Assembly (NCBI GenBank): GCA_030055545.1
Contig: JASFYK010000015.1
Coordinates: 1 to 15,775 of the forward strand
Length of the DNA: 15,775 nt
Direction of reading: 5' to 3'
From: Thermoproteota archaeon
Lineage (GTDB): Archaea > Thermoproteota > Methanomethylicia > Methanomethylicales > Methanomethylicaceae
The notes under the pieces were generated by a model. That model made no database searches. It was not told the origin of the DNA and was given only the letters and a program-made list of their open reading frames with translations. Position numbers and translations under genes: made by a program. Each line of letters begins with the position of its first letter. Within the stretch, counting starts at the first letter, position 1. Below are positions 7,121 through 13,744 of the stretch, piece after piece.

Positions 7121-8853
7121 CCCTCACCGTAGTGCCTCCGCATCTCATCCTCGAGTATCCTCGAGATCTTCCTCTGAAGCTCCAAGAGATCCTCATCACC
7201 ATCGACCGTGACGCTGACCCTCATCTCCCTTTGCATCGGGTATACTTGGGGCTCCTCGAGCTCTGTCGGAACTGGGAGCCTCTCAGTCGTTGCCTCGTAC
7301 CCCTCATTAATGCCCGTTCTCGCCTCCCTACCATGGGGTAACGCTAATTGCGGAGCGATTATGCTGGACCTGACCTCCTCAGCCACGGCAGCCAAGTTGA
7401 GCGCTGATAGAGGCATCTCCTTCCAAGGGCCTGGCAACTCACTCCCCAGCAAGGGGCTAGCGGAAGGCAACCCCGAAACTTCAACCTGTCCGTCAGCAAT
7501 CTGTTTGCTGGGAACCACTCGGGATGCAGGGGGAAGTATTCTTTTCCGACTGGGCAGACCTAATGCAATTGATGGTACAGAAAGCGCAAAAAGTGCTGGG
7601 GAGACTGCCCCGAATATGGGTCTCCAGATGCCTGCCGCCTTGCGGAACTCCGTCCTATCAATAGCGGCGGCGAGAGGCGAAAATGCTGCCCATCCTAATC
7701 TGGTTTTCTCCTGCTGGAACTTGAGACCTTCGAATCCATATCCTGCTGGTGCGTCTTCCCCCTCTTGGATCCTCGCCTGTGTGATCCCGCCTGCATCTTG
7801 CAACATTCTTCCTTTACCGCTGATCCTTGTGATCCCCGTCAGTGTCGAGACTCGCGGAAGCTTATTCCCCGTCACCTCAGCCGCTGCTGGTATCCTTATT
7901 CCCGTTCCTGTGGTCGCTGTTCCTTCCGCAGTGCTTGCCATGCCGCCCCTCTCTTCACGCATCGGCTGGAGCTCCGGGAGCTCCATTCCGGTGGGCGGTT
8001 GCATACCTTCTGACGGTATGGTGGTTCTTTTTGGTTCAGCGGTGCCTGCTGGTACTGAGCCGGATACTTTCCATTCTAGCGGTGACGCCCTTGATGCCCG
8101 TCCTCGGATCGCGATCCATGCGGCGCCTGATAGCGCAGCTGTTGCCTGTGTGCCTAGCAGTGCAGCAGTTGCCAAGAAACTTCTGGAAAGGGCCACTCCG
8201 CTAGATCCTGGGATCTGGAGAACCTTCCTCCCGGACCCATTTCCAGTTTCCTTTTGGGGTGGGGTTCTGCATGCAGCTGTAGCGGGCACTTCTCCGATCA
8301 CTGTTCCAGCTGACGGGACCTTAATGTAAGAGTCTTCGCTCCCTTCCCCCTCGGGCTCAGCTCCTTTGCCCTCAACCGCTACGGGAATTCTTGCCATTTC
8401 GTTCTGGAATTGTGCAAAAGCAGAGGGCAGAGGCCTGGAGACCATGCTAGAGTAGAAACCCGAAGCCTTTGCAATGTTCCCTGCAGCTGAGAGGCTCAGG
8501 ATCACAGTGAGAGGAACCGTTCCCCGCCTTGAAGAGGGCACTCTGCTCTTTCTTGGTGCCGCTGCACCAGAACCTCGTATGGGCCTGCCTCTTGGACTAG
8601 ACCATGGCACGCCGCCGGCATAGGGCGCGGAGACCCTCGCAACCGTCACACCCCCTGTGACCACCACCCTGACCGCCTCTTGGATGCTGGAGAACGACCA
8701 AAGGATTGACCTGAGGCTGCTGAGCACGATCCTTATCGCCCTAGAGGATGCCCAAACTCCAGCCACCACGAGGTGCGCCCCGAGCGTGCCCCCTCCTGTG
8801 CCTGCGCACCCGCGGATGAGCTTCCTGCTCAAAAGATCCCAGATTGTACTCAT
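7117..8853 (-). CDS. Tail tape measure protein (by position and C-terminal motif)
   Basis: The 578-residue gene lies between the chaperone pair and the gpN-like gene, where contractile tails encode the tape measure. The N-terminus (1-75) is amphipathic and moderately hydrophobic. The middle is rich in Ala, Pro, Ser, Gly and Arg with low complexity and no long coiled coil. The last 45 residues turn into a charged helix with DLLELQRKISRILEDEMRR, which resembles the conserved tape measure C-terminus that contacts the baseplate. Tape measure proteins set tail length and occupy the tube lumen. By the usual 1.5 angstrom per helical residue rule the tail could reach roughly 85-90 nm, but the Pro and Gly content makes that an upper guess. 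The opposite strand is also open over much of the gene, which reflects composition. Confidence 0.75.
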   Translation of the reverse strand: MSTIWDLLSRKLIRGCAGTGGGTLGAHLVVAGVWASSRAIRIVLSSLRSILWSFSSIQEAVRVVVTGGVTVARVSAPYAGGVPWSSPRGRPIRGSGAAAPRKSRVPSSRRGTVPLTVILSLSAAGNIAKASGFYSSMVSRPLPSAFAQFQNEMARIPVAVEGKGAEPEGEGSEDSYIKVPSAGTVIGEVPATAACRTPPQKETGNGSGRKVLQIPGSSGVALSRSFLATAALLGTQATAALSGAAWIAIRGRASRASPLEWKVSGSVPAGTAEPKRTTIPSEGMQPPTGMELPELQPMREERGGMASTAEGTATTGTGIRIPAAAEVTGNKLPRVSTLTGITRISGKGRMLQDAGGITQARIQEGEDAPAGYGFEGLKFQQEKTRLGWAAFSPLAAAIDRTEFRKAAGIWRPIFGAVSPALFALSVPSIALGLPSRKRILPPASRVVPSKQIADGQVEVSGLPSASPLLGSELPGPWKEMPLSALNLAAVAEEVRSSIIAPQLALPHGREARTGINEGYEATTERLPVPTELEEPQVYPMQREMRVSVTVDGDEDLLELQRKISRILEDEMRRHYGEG

Positions 8854-8885
8854 GATCTACGGTCCACTCTTTTTATGGGGTCTCC

Positions 8886-9095
8886 TTAGTCCTCTACCAC
8901 TTCGATCCGGGTGATCCCCTCTGCAGCCAGCCTTGCGGCCTCCGCAACCCTCTGCCTGTGCGCCATCGCCGCGGTCAGGAAGAGTATCTGGTCCCTAGTG
9001 AGATCGCCAGGACTATCCGCAAGCTTGTACCCGCAGTCTAGGCAGAGGGCCGCGAGCTCCATTCCCTCAGGGCTTCTAACGAACTCATCCATCAT
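8886..9095 (-). CDS. Second tail assembly chaperone part (T-like), probably made by frameshift
   Basis: The 69-residue product is mostly helical (GMELAALCLDCGYKLADS, then LTRDQILFLTAAMAHRQR). Its frame overlaps the upstream chaperone gene across an A9 run and is open upstream through that run, so it can be made as a C-terminal extension of the upstream protein after a +1 or -2 shift. It has its own tandem ATG codons at 9095 and 9092, with GGAGG about 15 bases upstream, so separate initiation is possible. Such pairs between tube and tape measure genes (lambda G/GT, Mu 41/42) are tape measure chaperones. The 32 bases before the tape measure start hold only GGAGA and a short spacer. Confidence 0.75.
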   Translation of the reverse strand: MMDEFVRSPEGMELAALCLDCGYKLADSPGDLTRDQILFLTAAMAHRQRVAEAARLAAEGITRIEVVED

Positions 9096-9110
9096 CTTTT
9101 TTTTTAGGGC
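9085..9110 (-). promoter_or_regulatory. Candidate frameshift site (A9 run) in chaperone overlap
   Basis: On the minus strand the overlap reads GGCCCT, nine A, then GATGATGGATGA. The upstream frame is read CCT AAA AAA AAA GAT GAT GGA TGA. The downstream frame is open as GCC CTA AAA AAA AAG ATG ATG. A -1 shift meets TGA two codons on (AGA TGA), so only a +1 or -2 shift, or transcript slippage on the A run, would fuse the two products. Length and position match the programmed frameshift of tail chaperone genes. Whether it is used is inference. Confidence 0.6.
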
Positions 9111-9459
9111 CCTCCACGCCTGCTACACCGCTCATCTCGAGGATCTTCATGCCTATGTACTCAGGAACCCCGAATTTCATCGATGCGACCTCTTCGACCG
9201 TCAGCTTGGGTTCGACCATCCCCATCGAGACTACCAGTCTGAGCGCCTCGAAGTTCTTAGAGAGATCCACCTTGGAGAAGTCGGGCGTCCCGTCCTCCTT
9301 GAGGCTCACCGCGCCTACTGCGGCAAAGACTTTTGTAAGTTCTCCGTCAGTCAGCGGGCGGATCACTACATCTGCCCCGTACTCCTTGATGTGCACCGTC
9401 GCCCTGGCTTTTGTTCCCTCGAGTATAGCCTGCTTAGTCAGGCGTGGGCTCTCCGCCAC
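9085..9459 (-). CDS. Tail assembly chaperone, first part (G-like)
   Basis: The 124-residue product has a short N-terminal helix, then VHIKEYGADVVIRPLTDGELTKV near residues 21-43, which is the pattern of phage tail assembly chaperones (XkdN-like / Mu gp41-like), and a helical C-terminal half with LTVEEVASMKFGVPEYIGMKILEMSG. The chaperone binds tape measure protein while tube forms around it. It ends EGPKKKDDG at the A9 run shared with the next frame. The GTG at 9459 is preceded by GGAGG at eight bases and follows the tube stop closely, so coupling to tube translation is likely. Confidence 0.8.
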   Translation of the reverse strand: MAESPRLTKQAILEGTKARATVHIKEYGADVVIRPLTDGELTKVFAAVGAVSLKEDGTPDFSKVDLSKNFEALRLVVSMGMVEPKLTVEEVASMKFGVPEYIGMKILEMSGVAGVEGPKKKDDG

Positions 9460-9462
9460 CTA

Positions 9463-9861
9463 TCACTCCTCCCTGAGCCTAGTCGCCGTCCAGCTGTAGT
9501 CAGTAACCCCGACGCCGTTTGCGTCCATCGCGAAGCTCTTCCCCTCGAGGTAGCAGTCGTCGAAGATCAGCTTCTTCACCGTGCTCCCCCACTTCTTCAA
9601 CTCAACGACGAGCTGGAACGAGTTCTTCTCAGTAACGCTGCTGAGGAGCTTCTTGTCGAACGGAGGGTAAGTAGACCTGACGCGCATCGACCCAGAGATG
9701 AACATCGGGCCATAGTCGACGCCGATCCTTTCGTCGACCCCTATGTGGTGTATGTTCTGGCGGTTCCTGACTATTTTGTACTCTATTGACATCAGCCCGG
9801 GTATCGTCTTCCCGTCGACCGTGATGCTGCTCACATTCGCGGATATGATTGACTCTGACAC
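9463..9861 (-). CDS. Tail inner tube protein
   Basis: The 132-residue beta-rich product follows the sheath gene, the usual tube position (Mu gpM, P2 FII). It has strands at SSITVDGKTIPGLMSIEYKI (10-29), a loop with GVDERIGVDYGPM, then SGSMRVRSTY and a C-terminal SWTATRLREE strand. This is the single-domain beta-barrel size of tube and Hcp-like proteins, which stack as hexameric rings inside the sheath. No signal peptide is seen. The GTG at 9861 has GGGGGTGA upstream and lies 14 bases after the sheath stop. The assignment rests on length, fold pattern and position. Confidence 0.85.
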   Translation of the reverse strand: MSESIISANVSSITVDGKTIPGLMSIEYKIVRNRQNIHHIGVDERIGVDYGPMFISGSMRVRSTYPPFDKKLLSSVTEKNSFQLVVELKKWGSTVKKLIFDDCYLEGKSFAMDANGVGVTDYSWTATRLREE

Positions 9862-9875
9862 TGCCCTTCACCCCC

Positions 9876-11243
9876 TCACGCCTGGACCGTTATCGTAGCA
9901 TAGATGTAGTCCATTGCCCTTACTGGCCTCACAGCTATGTCGACGCGGACGACCCCCTGCGCAAAGTCCATCTGCGAGGAGTATACGTCCACCAGAAATG
10001 CTGGCTCCTTGCCGTCAGTGCTCGGGACTATCGCGTTTTCCCTCTCCATTTGGATCATAAATTCCGTGATCTTTTCCTTCAGCGCGCCCCTGCCCTGGGC
10101 TGTGTTGAGGGTCCCTATGAAGTTCTCCGAGATGTTCTTCGTGCCCCTCACCGCATGGTCGGCTATCCTGACGACGCTGATCTGCTCCTTGCTTGTGGTT
10201 ATCGCCTTCTCAACGATTAGACCCCTGCCGCGCCGCGCCTCGATCGGGAGGACACCTGCCTTGAGCAGCTCCATCAGCTCTGACGGAGTGTACCTCCTCT
10301 CGAGCTCTGCGATCCCTGTCAGCGCCTTGAATGTCGGCGACTCGTAGTAGTTGAGCCTGCTTATCAGCCCGGCAACCGCTCCTGCGACGCCGTACGGGGC
10401 GACAAGCACGAACCTGTCGCTGGCGAGCGCGCTGGTCCTCTTGACTATATCCTGCACACTCTCGCCGGGCGCGACAGTGCCGATCCCAATGCGGTTCTTA
10501 GCGTCCTTGCTCATGTTCATGCAGTGCGCGTCGACCATCGCGTGGACCTTCGGATCCCAGCAGTCCGCTACCAAGACAACGTCAACATCCTCCTCCATCT
10601 CGAGCATCTCGAGCGCCTTCTCATAGGATGAAGGATCTGGCTTCGCAGTAACACCGCCCCCGAACTGACCCTCGCCGACCATCAGCGGCCTAGATGCGGC
10701 TTTGCCCCTCTTGCCGAGATCCTTTGCTGTCGCTAGCTTCGAGCCCCTGTTTATCACATCAACCGCGTAGAGCTCGCTCGACTTGTCCATCGTGATGTTG
10801 TCGAATGCCTCGAACCTCGTCCCATCGGTAATCTGGAGCGAGAAAGAGCCCTCTATAGCGCCGGATGAGACTGCATACCTAAGCTTGTTCCCGGATTCCC
10901 CCACGTCCCTCGCTTCAAGCCTCAGCGCCTCCTCCCCCTCCGAGTCCTTCAACACAGCGGATGCATTCGTCGTCCCAGCGGCCTCTATGCGGGTCGCAAA
11001 GACCTCGAACACACCATTCATGAAGCAAATCCTGGCCTCCTTCGTCAGGCTGAAGGAGAGGTCAGAACCGAACTTCTCTTGGTACTCCCTGTAGCTTGTG
11101 ACCGGGACCGGTGTCAGGACTGGACCCTTCTCCGCGGTCCCGATAATCCCGACGACTCCGGACGGGTGGAGCTGCTGGGGCACTATCTCCTTGACTACCT
11201 GAACCTCTACGCCTGGTAGGATTCGTACCAAATTAGACCCCAA
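9876..11243 (-). CDS. Contractile tail sheath protein
   Basis: The 455-residue product has the sheath layout. Near the N-terminus is LPGVEVQVVKE, then GVVGIIGTAEKGPV and a TSYREYQEKFG segment. An alpha/beta middle carries EMEEDVDVVLVADCWDP and RFVLVAPYGVAGAVA, with EYT-type loop elements before the SELMELLKAGV segment. The conserved C-terminus has DVYSSQMDFAQGVVRVDIAV and ends in a strand IYATITVQA that donates to the next subunit in known sheaths. Sheath rings around the tube contract to drive it out. This is the first gene of the operon. The frame has no ATG or GTG near the beginning, and the start is the TTG at 11243, placed about 26 bases after a TATA-like box, which suggests a leaderless message. 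Confidence 0.92.
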   Translation of the reverse strand: MGSNLVRILPGVEVQVVKEIVPQQLHPSGVVGIIGTAEKGPVLTPVPVTSYREYQEKFGSDLSFSLTKEARICFMNGVFEVFATRIEAAGTTNASAVLKDSEGEEALRLEARDVGESGNKLRYAVSSGAIEGSFSLQITDGTRFEAFDNITMDKSSELYAVDVINRGSKLATAKDLGKRGKAASRPLMVGEGQFGGGVTAKPDPSSYEKALEMLEMEEDVDVVLVADCWDPKVHAMVDAHCMNMSKDAKNRIGIGTVAPGESVQDIVKRTSALASDRFVLVAPYGVAGAVAGLISRLNYYESPTFKALTGIAELERRYTPSELMELLKAGVLPIEARRGRGLIVEKAITTSKEQISVVRIADHAVRGTKNISENFIGTLNTAQGRGALKEKITEFMIQMERENAIVPSTDGKEPAFLVDVYSSQMDFAQGVVRVDIAVRPVRAMDYIYATITVQA

Positions 11244-11258
11244 TTTTATATCGATAAA

Positions 11259-11275
11259 AATTGTATATAAGCGTA
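11259..11275 (-). promoter_or_regulatory. TATA-type promoter of the contractile tail operon
   Basis: The minus strand reads CGCTTATATAC, with the box at about 11264-11272. Its centre lies about 25 bases before the TTG at 11243, so the message would start at or next to the start codon. The surrounding stretch is strongly AT-rich and has further TATA-like sequences at about 11245-11256 and 11275-11292, so the exact box is uncertain. No inverted-repeat operator is evident. Confidence 0.55.
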
Positions 11276-11356
11276 TTTAAAAAATATAAATCCAAATTGT
11301 AGTTAATTGAAAAACCTTTCAGGACGCCGCTCGTCGTGCAATTCATCTCTAAAGGC

Positions 11357-11363
11357 TTTTATC
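11357..11363 (+). promoter_or_regulatory. TATA-type promoter of the alkyltransferase-like gene
   Basis: TTTTATC is centred at 11360, 26 bases before the ATG at 11386, which points to a leaderless transcript. No Shine-Dalgarno sequence precedes that ATG, which agrees. Confidence 0.5.
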
Positions 11364-11385
11364 GCCAGCCTGCAAAGATTTACCC

Positions 11386-11871
11386 ATGGGGAAAAAGAGC
11401 TGGTCCGAGAAGCTGAACGAAGACAAAGGTCTTCCCAAGGTGGTTAAGATAGAGGGTAAGATGACCCGCAGGTGGGGAGAAGGAACCGTGGTGATACCGT
11501 CGCCCAGGGAAGTCTATGAGATTATGAAATCCGTGCCGAAAGGGAGGGTCACAACCGTGAACGAGATCAGGTCCGCTCTGGCAAAGAGGCACGGCGCGAC
11601 GATCTGCTGCCCCATCACCACAGGCATCTTCGCATGGGTCTCTGCACACGCCTCCGAGGAGGAGAAGGCGAGGGGCGGCGAAGGGATCCCGTATTGGAGG
11701 ACGCTCAAGTCAGGAGGGGTGATCAACGATAAGTACCCAGGAGGAATCGAAGCCCAGAGGGAGACGCTGGAGATGGAAGGTCATCGCCTGGCGCCTAAGG
11801 TCTCGAAGGGCAGGACCGTGGGGTACGTCGTCCTAGACCTCTCCGAGACCCTCCACACGCCCGCGCCCTGA
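11386..11871 (+). CDS. MGMT-fold alkyltransferase-like protein lacking the catalytic cysteine
   Basis: The 161-residue product matches the C-terminal DNA-binding domain of O6-alkylguanine DNA alkyltransferases. It shows PREVYEIMKSVPKGRVTTVNEIRSAL (helix-turn-helix region near 38-65) and a terminal GGIEAQRETLEMEGH segment like the family's GG..RK..LLE.EG. Aligned by these flanks, the PCHR active site is replaced by PYWR at residues 102-105, so cysteine and histidine are gone. Two cysteines at 74-75 (ATICCPITTG) lie in a different position. Alkyltransferase-like proteins (ATL) with tryptophan for cysteine bind alkylated DNA and hand it to excision repair; a similar role is likely here but inferred. 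It starts divergently from the tail operon, with leaderless signals at 11386. Confidence 0.8.
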   Translation: MGKKSWSEKLNEDKGLPKVVKIEGKMTRRWGEGTVVIPSPREVYEIMKSVPKGRVTTVNEIRSALAKRHGATICCPITTGIFAWVSAHASEEEKARGGEGIPYWRTLKSGGVINDKYPGGIEAQRETLEMEGHRLAPKVSKGRTVGYVVLDLSETLHTPAP

Positions 11872-11883
11872 GAATGCTTATGC

Positions 11884-11890
11884 TTTTAAA
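11884..11890 (+). promoter_or_regulatory. TATA-type promoter of the YhfC-like/DUF3887-like pair
   Basis: TTTTAAA is centred at 11887 in the 54-base gap between two genes. The predicted start would be near 11913, giving a leader of about a dozen bases before the ATG at 11926. Confidence 0.4.
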
Positions 11891-11925
11891 CAATGAGCAG
11901 TACCTTTCACATAGGCGTCTGATCC

Positions 11926-12795
11926 ATGCTGAACCCTTGGCTGATCCTCGGTCCCTCGGGCATGATGATTGTCGGAATCTTCTCAATGCTCTTCTGGAGG
12001 GAGAGGGTGAAACGTGGAACGGGCAAGAGCATGCCGCTCAGGTTTTTCGTATTCGGGGGCCTCCTCTGGGCTGCAGCCATCATCCCGAAGATCATCATGG
12101 ACTACACCGTGACGCAGCCCCTCTACGTCTGGTGGGCTTCGTCGTTTGGTGCGTTCGGGGGCCTAATCCTGCTCGGGGTATACGTGGGGCTGAGGACTGG
12201 AGTCTTTGAGTGTGGTGCTGCGTACCTTGGTTTCATGGCGGTCGCAAGAAGGGCAGGTAAAACCAGTGAAGCCAACGGGGTCGGTGCGCCCCCCGAGAAT
12301 AGCGCAGCTGGACGAAATATGGGATACAGGGAGGCCGTTGCGGTAGGGGTCGGGTTCGGTGCTTTTGAGGCAATAATCTTAGGCCTCCCCTCGCTCGTTC
12401 AGATGGCTTCAATCTTCTTGGATCCATCGATCCTCTCGGCCCTCCCTGCTGACCAGATTGCCGCGATCGAATCACAGCTGAGCCAGTCGACTTGGGTGGC
12501 TGCGGCAGCTGCCTGGGAGCGAGCCTTCGCCATTCTTGCACACGTCTTCGCCACAGTTCTCGCCTATCTCGCAGTGGTCCACAGGCGCCTGCTTCTCCTC
12601 GGCGGCGCTATTGCCTACAAGTCCGTGCTCGACGCCCCAATCCCGATCTTCCAGGCAACTCTAGCCAGCTCACCTTACTACCTTGTGATCACCGAGGCAT
12701 TCGTCGCAATTATGGGGCTAATTGGTCTTCTCGGGATGCTGAACGTGGACAGAATAGCTCCGGGGGACGCAAATATTATTAGAAAAGAGCAGTAA
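11926..12795 (+). CDS. YhfC-like integral membrane protein (putative intramembrane glutamic protease)
   Basis: The 289-residue product has about seven hydrophobic segments (near 5-23, 37-57, 69-88, 138-160, 188-218, 220-235, 250-272) and follows the YhfC family (DUF2324) pattern. RTGVFECG lies at 90-97, GFGAFEAIILG at 143-153, and WERAFAILAH at 197-206. The family belongs to the CAAX-protease-like superfamily, in which conserved glutamate and histidine residues (here E148, and E198 with H206) lie in membrane helices. Whether this one cleaves a substrate is unknown; the GHGG.E form of the second motif is altered to GFGAFE. The next gene lies 21 bases downstream and is probably co-transcribed, making the secreted DUF3887-like protein a possible partner. 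Confidence 0.75.
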   Translation: MLNPWLILGPSGMMIVGIFSMLFWRERVKRGTGKSMPLRFFVFGGLLWAAAIIPKIIMDYTVTQPLYVWWASSFGAFGGLILLGVYVGLRTGVFECGAAYLGFMAVARRAGKTSEANGVGAPPENSAAGRNMGYREAVAVGVGFGAFEAIILGLPSLVQMASIFLDPSILSALPADQIAAIESQLSQSTWVAAAAAWERAFAILAHVFATVLAYLAVVHRRLLLLGGAIAYKSVLDAPIPIFQATLASSPYYLVITEAFVAIMGLIGLLGMLNVDRIAPGDANIIRKEQ

Positions 12796-12816
12796 GGTAC
12801 ACGGGGTTCAGATAGC

Positions 12817-13263
12817 ATGAAAGCCTCTTACGTCATAATACTGCTGATCGTCGCGCTGGCTGCAGTTGGGGGCGTTGCGTACTGGCTCTCGCTGCCGCAG
12901 CCAGTTGACGAGGCATCGCTCAGAATTTATGCGGATCCGATGACTGAGAACCTCCTGCTCGCAATCGAAAATGGGGATTACACCGCATTCTCGAGGGACT
13001 TCGACGACGCAATGAAGAACGCCCTCAACCTTGCAAACTTCCAGCAACTGAGGTCGCAGTTCGATTCCAAGATCGGGGATTACGTCAACGGCTCAAAAGC
13101 ATTCATCAGGGGCGAGAGGACTGGAAATTACATAATCGCCTACTACAAGGCTAACTACACGAACGAACCGGCAGGTGTCACAGTGAAGGTTGTGTTCACC
13201 TCAGGCAACGGCCCGGCAAAGATCACGGGGCTGTGGTTCAGCTCCCCCAAGCTGGCCTCATGA
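12817..13263 (+). CDS. DUF3887-like membrane-anchored protein
   Basis: The 148-residue product has one N-terminal hydrophobic segment (4-24) as signal anchor, then a cone-like alpha/beta domain with LLLAIENGDYTAFSRDFDDAM (47-67), KIGDYVNGSKAF and YYKANYTNEPAGVTVKVVF. This layout fits the DUF3887 family, whose members are secreted or surface-anchored and of unknown role. It has no lipobox cysteine near the anchor. It lies directly behind the YhfC-like gene. The ATG at 12817 is the only start that includes the full anchor. Binding of a small ligand or a neighbouring membrane protein is possible but cannot be read here. Confidence 0.7.
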   Translation: MKASYVIILLIVALAAVGGVAYWLSLPQPVDEASLRIYADPMTENLLLAIENGDYTAFSRDFDDAMKNALNLANFQQLRSQFDSKIGDYVNGSKAFIRGERTGNYIIAYYKANYTNEPAGVTVKVVFTSGNGPAKITGLWFSSPKLAS

Positions 13264-13284
13264 TAAGCGAAGCACACGCAGTGG

Positions 13285-13293
13285 ATTTATATT
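13285..13293 (+). promoter_or_regulatory. TATA-type promoter of the DsrE-like gene
   Basis: ATTTATATT is centred at 13289, about 28 bases before the GTG at 13317, and no Shine-Dalgarno sequence lies between. A leaderless start at that GTG is the simplest reading. Confidence 0.55.
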
Positions 13294-13316
13294 CAGGGCG
13301 GGGGCTACTAAATTAG

Positions 13317-13685
13317 GTGTTTTTGTTGACCGAATCTTCAAGAAAGATTGCAATATTCGCATTCAACGGTGAGCTTCCCTGCTTTGCCCACGCACTCCTT
13401 AATGCAATGGACATGAAGTCCAAGGGCTACGATGTAAAGCTCATCATCGAGGGGTGTGCCACAGCACTGCTCCCCGAGCTCGCAGACCCGAAGAAGCCCT
13501 TCTCTAACCTCTTCGCAAAGGTTAAGGAAGCCGGTCTCATAGACTGCGTCTGCAGGGCATGCGCGACCCAGTCCGGTGGGCTAAAGTCGGCTGAGGACCA
13601 GCACCTGCCCCTCTGCGACGAGATGAGCGGCCATCCGAGCATGGCAAGATACGTAGACATGGGGTACACCATAGTTGTAATCTAG
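13317..13685 (+). CDS. DsrE-like cytoplasmic protein with cysteine motif
   Basis: The 122-residue product has the DsrE/DsrF-like Rossmann fold: KIAIFAFNGE (first strand and loop), ALLNAMDMKSKGYDVKLIIEG (helix and second strand), a GLIDCVCRACATQ segment, and the closing HPSMARYVDMGYTIVVI. Cysteines 77, 79 and 82 form a CxCxxC motif, with C22, C47 and C100 elsewhere. Related proteins carry persulfides in sulfur transfer or act in metal-thiol chemistry; the exact partner is unknown. The GTG at 13317 is chosen from the TATA spacing; the TTG codons at 13323 and 13326 would shorten it by two or three residues. The gene stands alone between promoters. Confidence 0.75.
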   Translation: MFLLTESSRKIAIFAFNGELPCFAHALLNAMDMKSKGYDVKLIIEGCATALLPELADPKKPFSNLFAKVKEAGLIDCVCRACATQSGGLKSAEDQHLPLCDEMSGHPSMARYVDMGYTIVVI

Positions 13686-13720
13686 CCGTTCAAAACTGAT
13701 ATTCTCCATTTTCCCCCTGC

Positions 13721-13736
13721 TTTCTATCTTTTTTCA
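13721..13736 (+). terminator. T-rich termination tract after the DsrE-like gene
   Basis: TTTCTATCTTTTTTC follows the stop of the DsrE-like gene by about 35 bases, with six T in a row. Archaeal RNA polymerase ends at such oligo-T tracts without a hairpin. It lies between two convergent genes. Confidence 0.4.
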
Positions 13737-13744
13737 GCATCCAG

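Larger units (their letters stand above)
36..11243 (-). other. Contractile tail-like operon (13 genes, Mu-like order)
   Basis: Thirteen minus-strand genes lie head to tail with ATGA-type overlaps or short gaps, and no break is large enough for a second promoter. Recognisable products in transcription order are sheath, tube, chaperone pair, tape measure, gpN-like protein, hub, spike, gp25-like wedge, baseplate J, gpI-like protein, fibre-like protein and a possible terminator. The order reproduces the tail block of phage Mu. Together these parts would build a contractile tube, sheath and baseplate able to puncture a target envelope. Head, packaging, integration and lysis genes are absent from the window, and no AAA+ ATPase typical of extracellular injection systems is seen. 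The left side beyond position 36 is unknown, so completeness cannot be judged. Confidence 0.85.

Noticed and set aside
6378..7211. A plus-strand frame with long Ser/Pro/Phe runs opposite the charged tail
   Set aside because: It is the mirror of the Glu/Lys/Gly codon runs of the minus-strand gene and shows no fold or start signals.
7208..8329. A 373-codon open frame on the plus strand opposite the tape measure gene
   Set aside because: It is rich in Ser, Pro and Ala, has no domain pattern, and overlaps fully with the minus-strand gene that fits the operon. Open antisense frames are expected in this composition.
9085..9110. The A9 run as a sequencing error splitting one gene
   Set aside because: A one-base error could mimic this, but the two-frame layout at this exact place is the normal arrangement of tail chaperones, so frameshift or coupled translation is preferred.
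11244..11385. An attachment site or tRNA remnant at the edge of the tail block
   Set aside because: The gap is AT-rich promoter sequence without a cloverleaf or a direct repeat that I can match elsewhere in the window.
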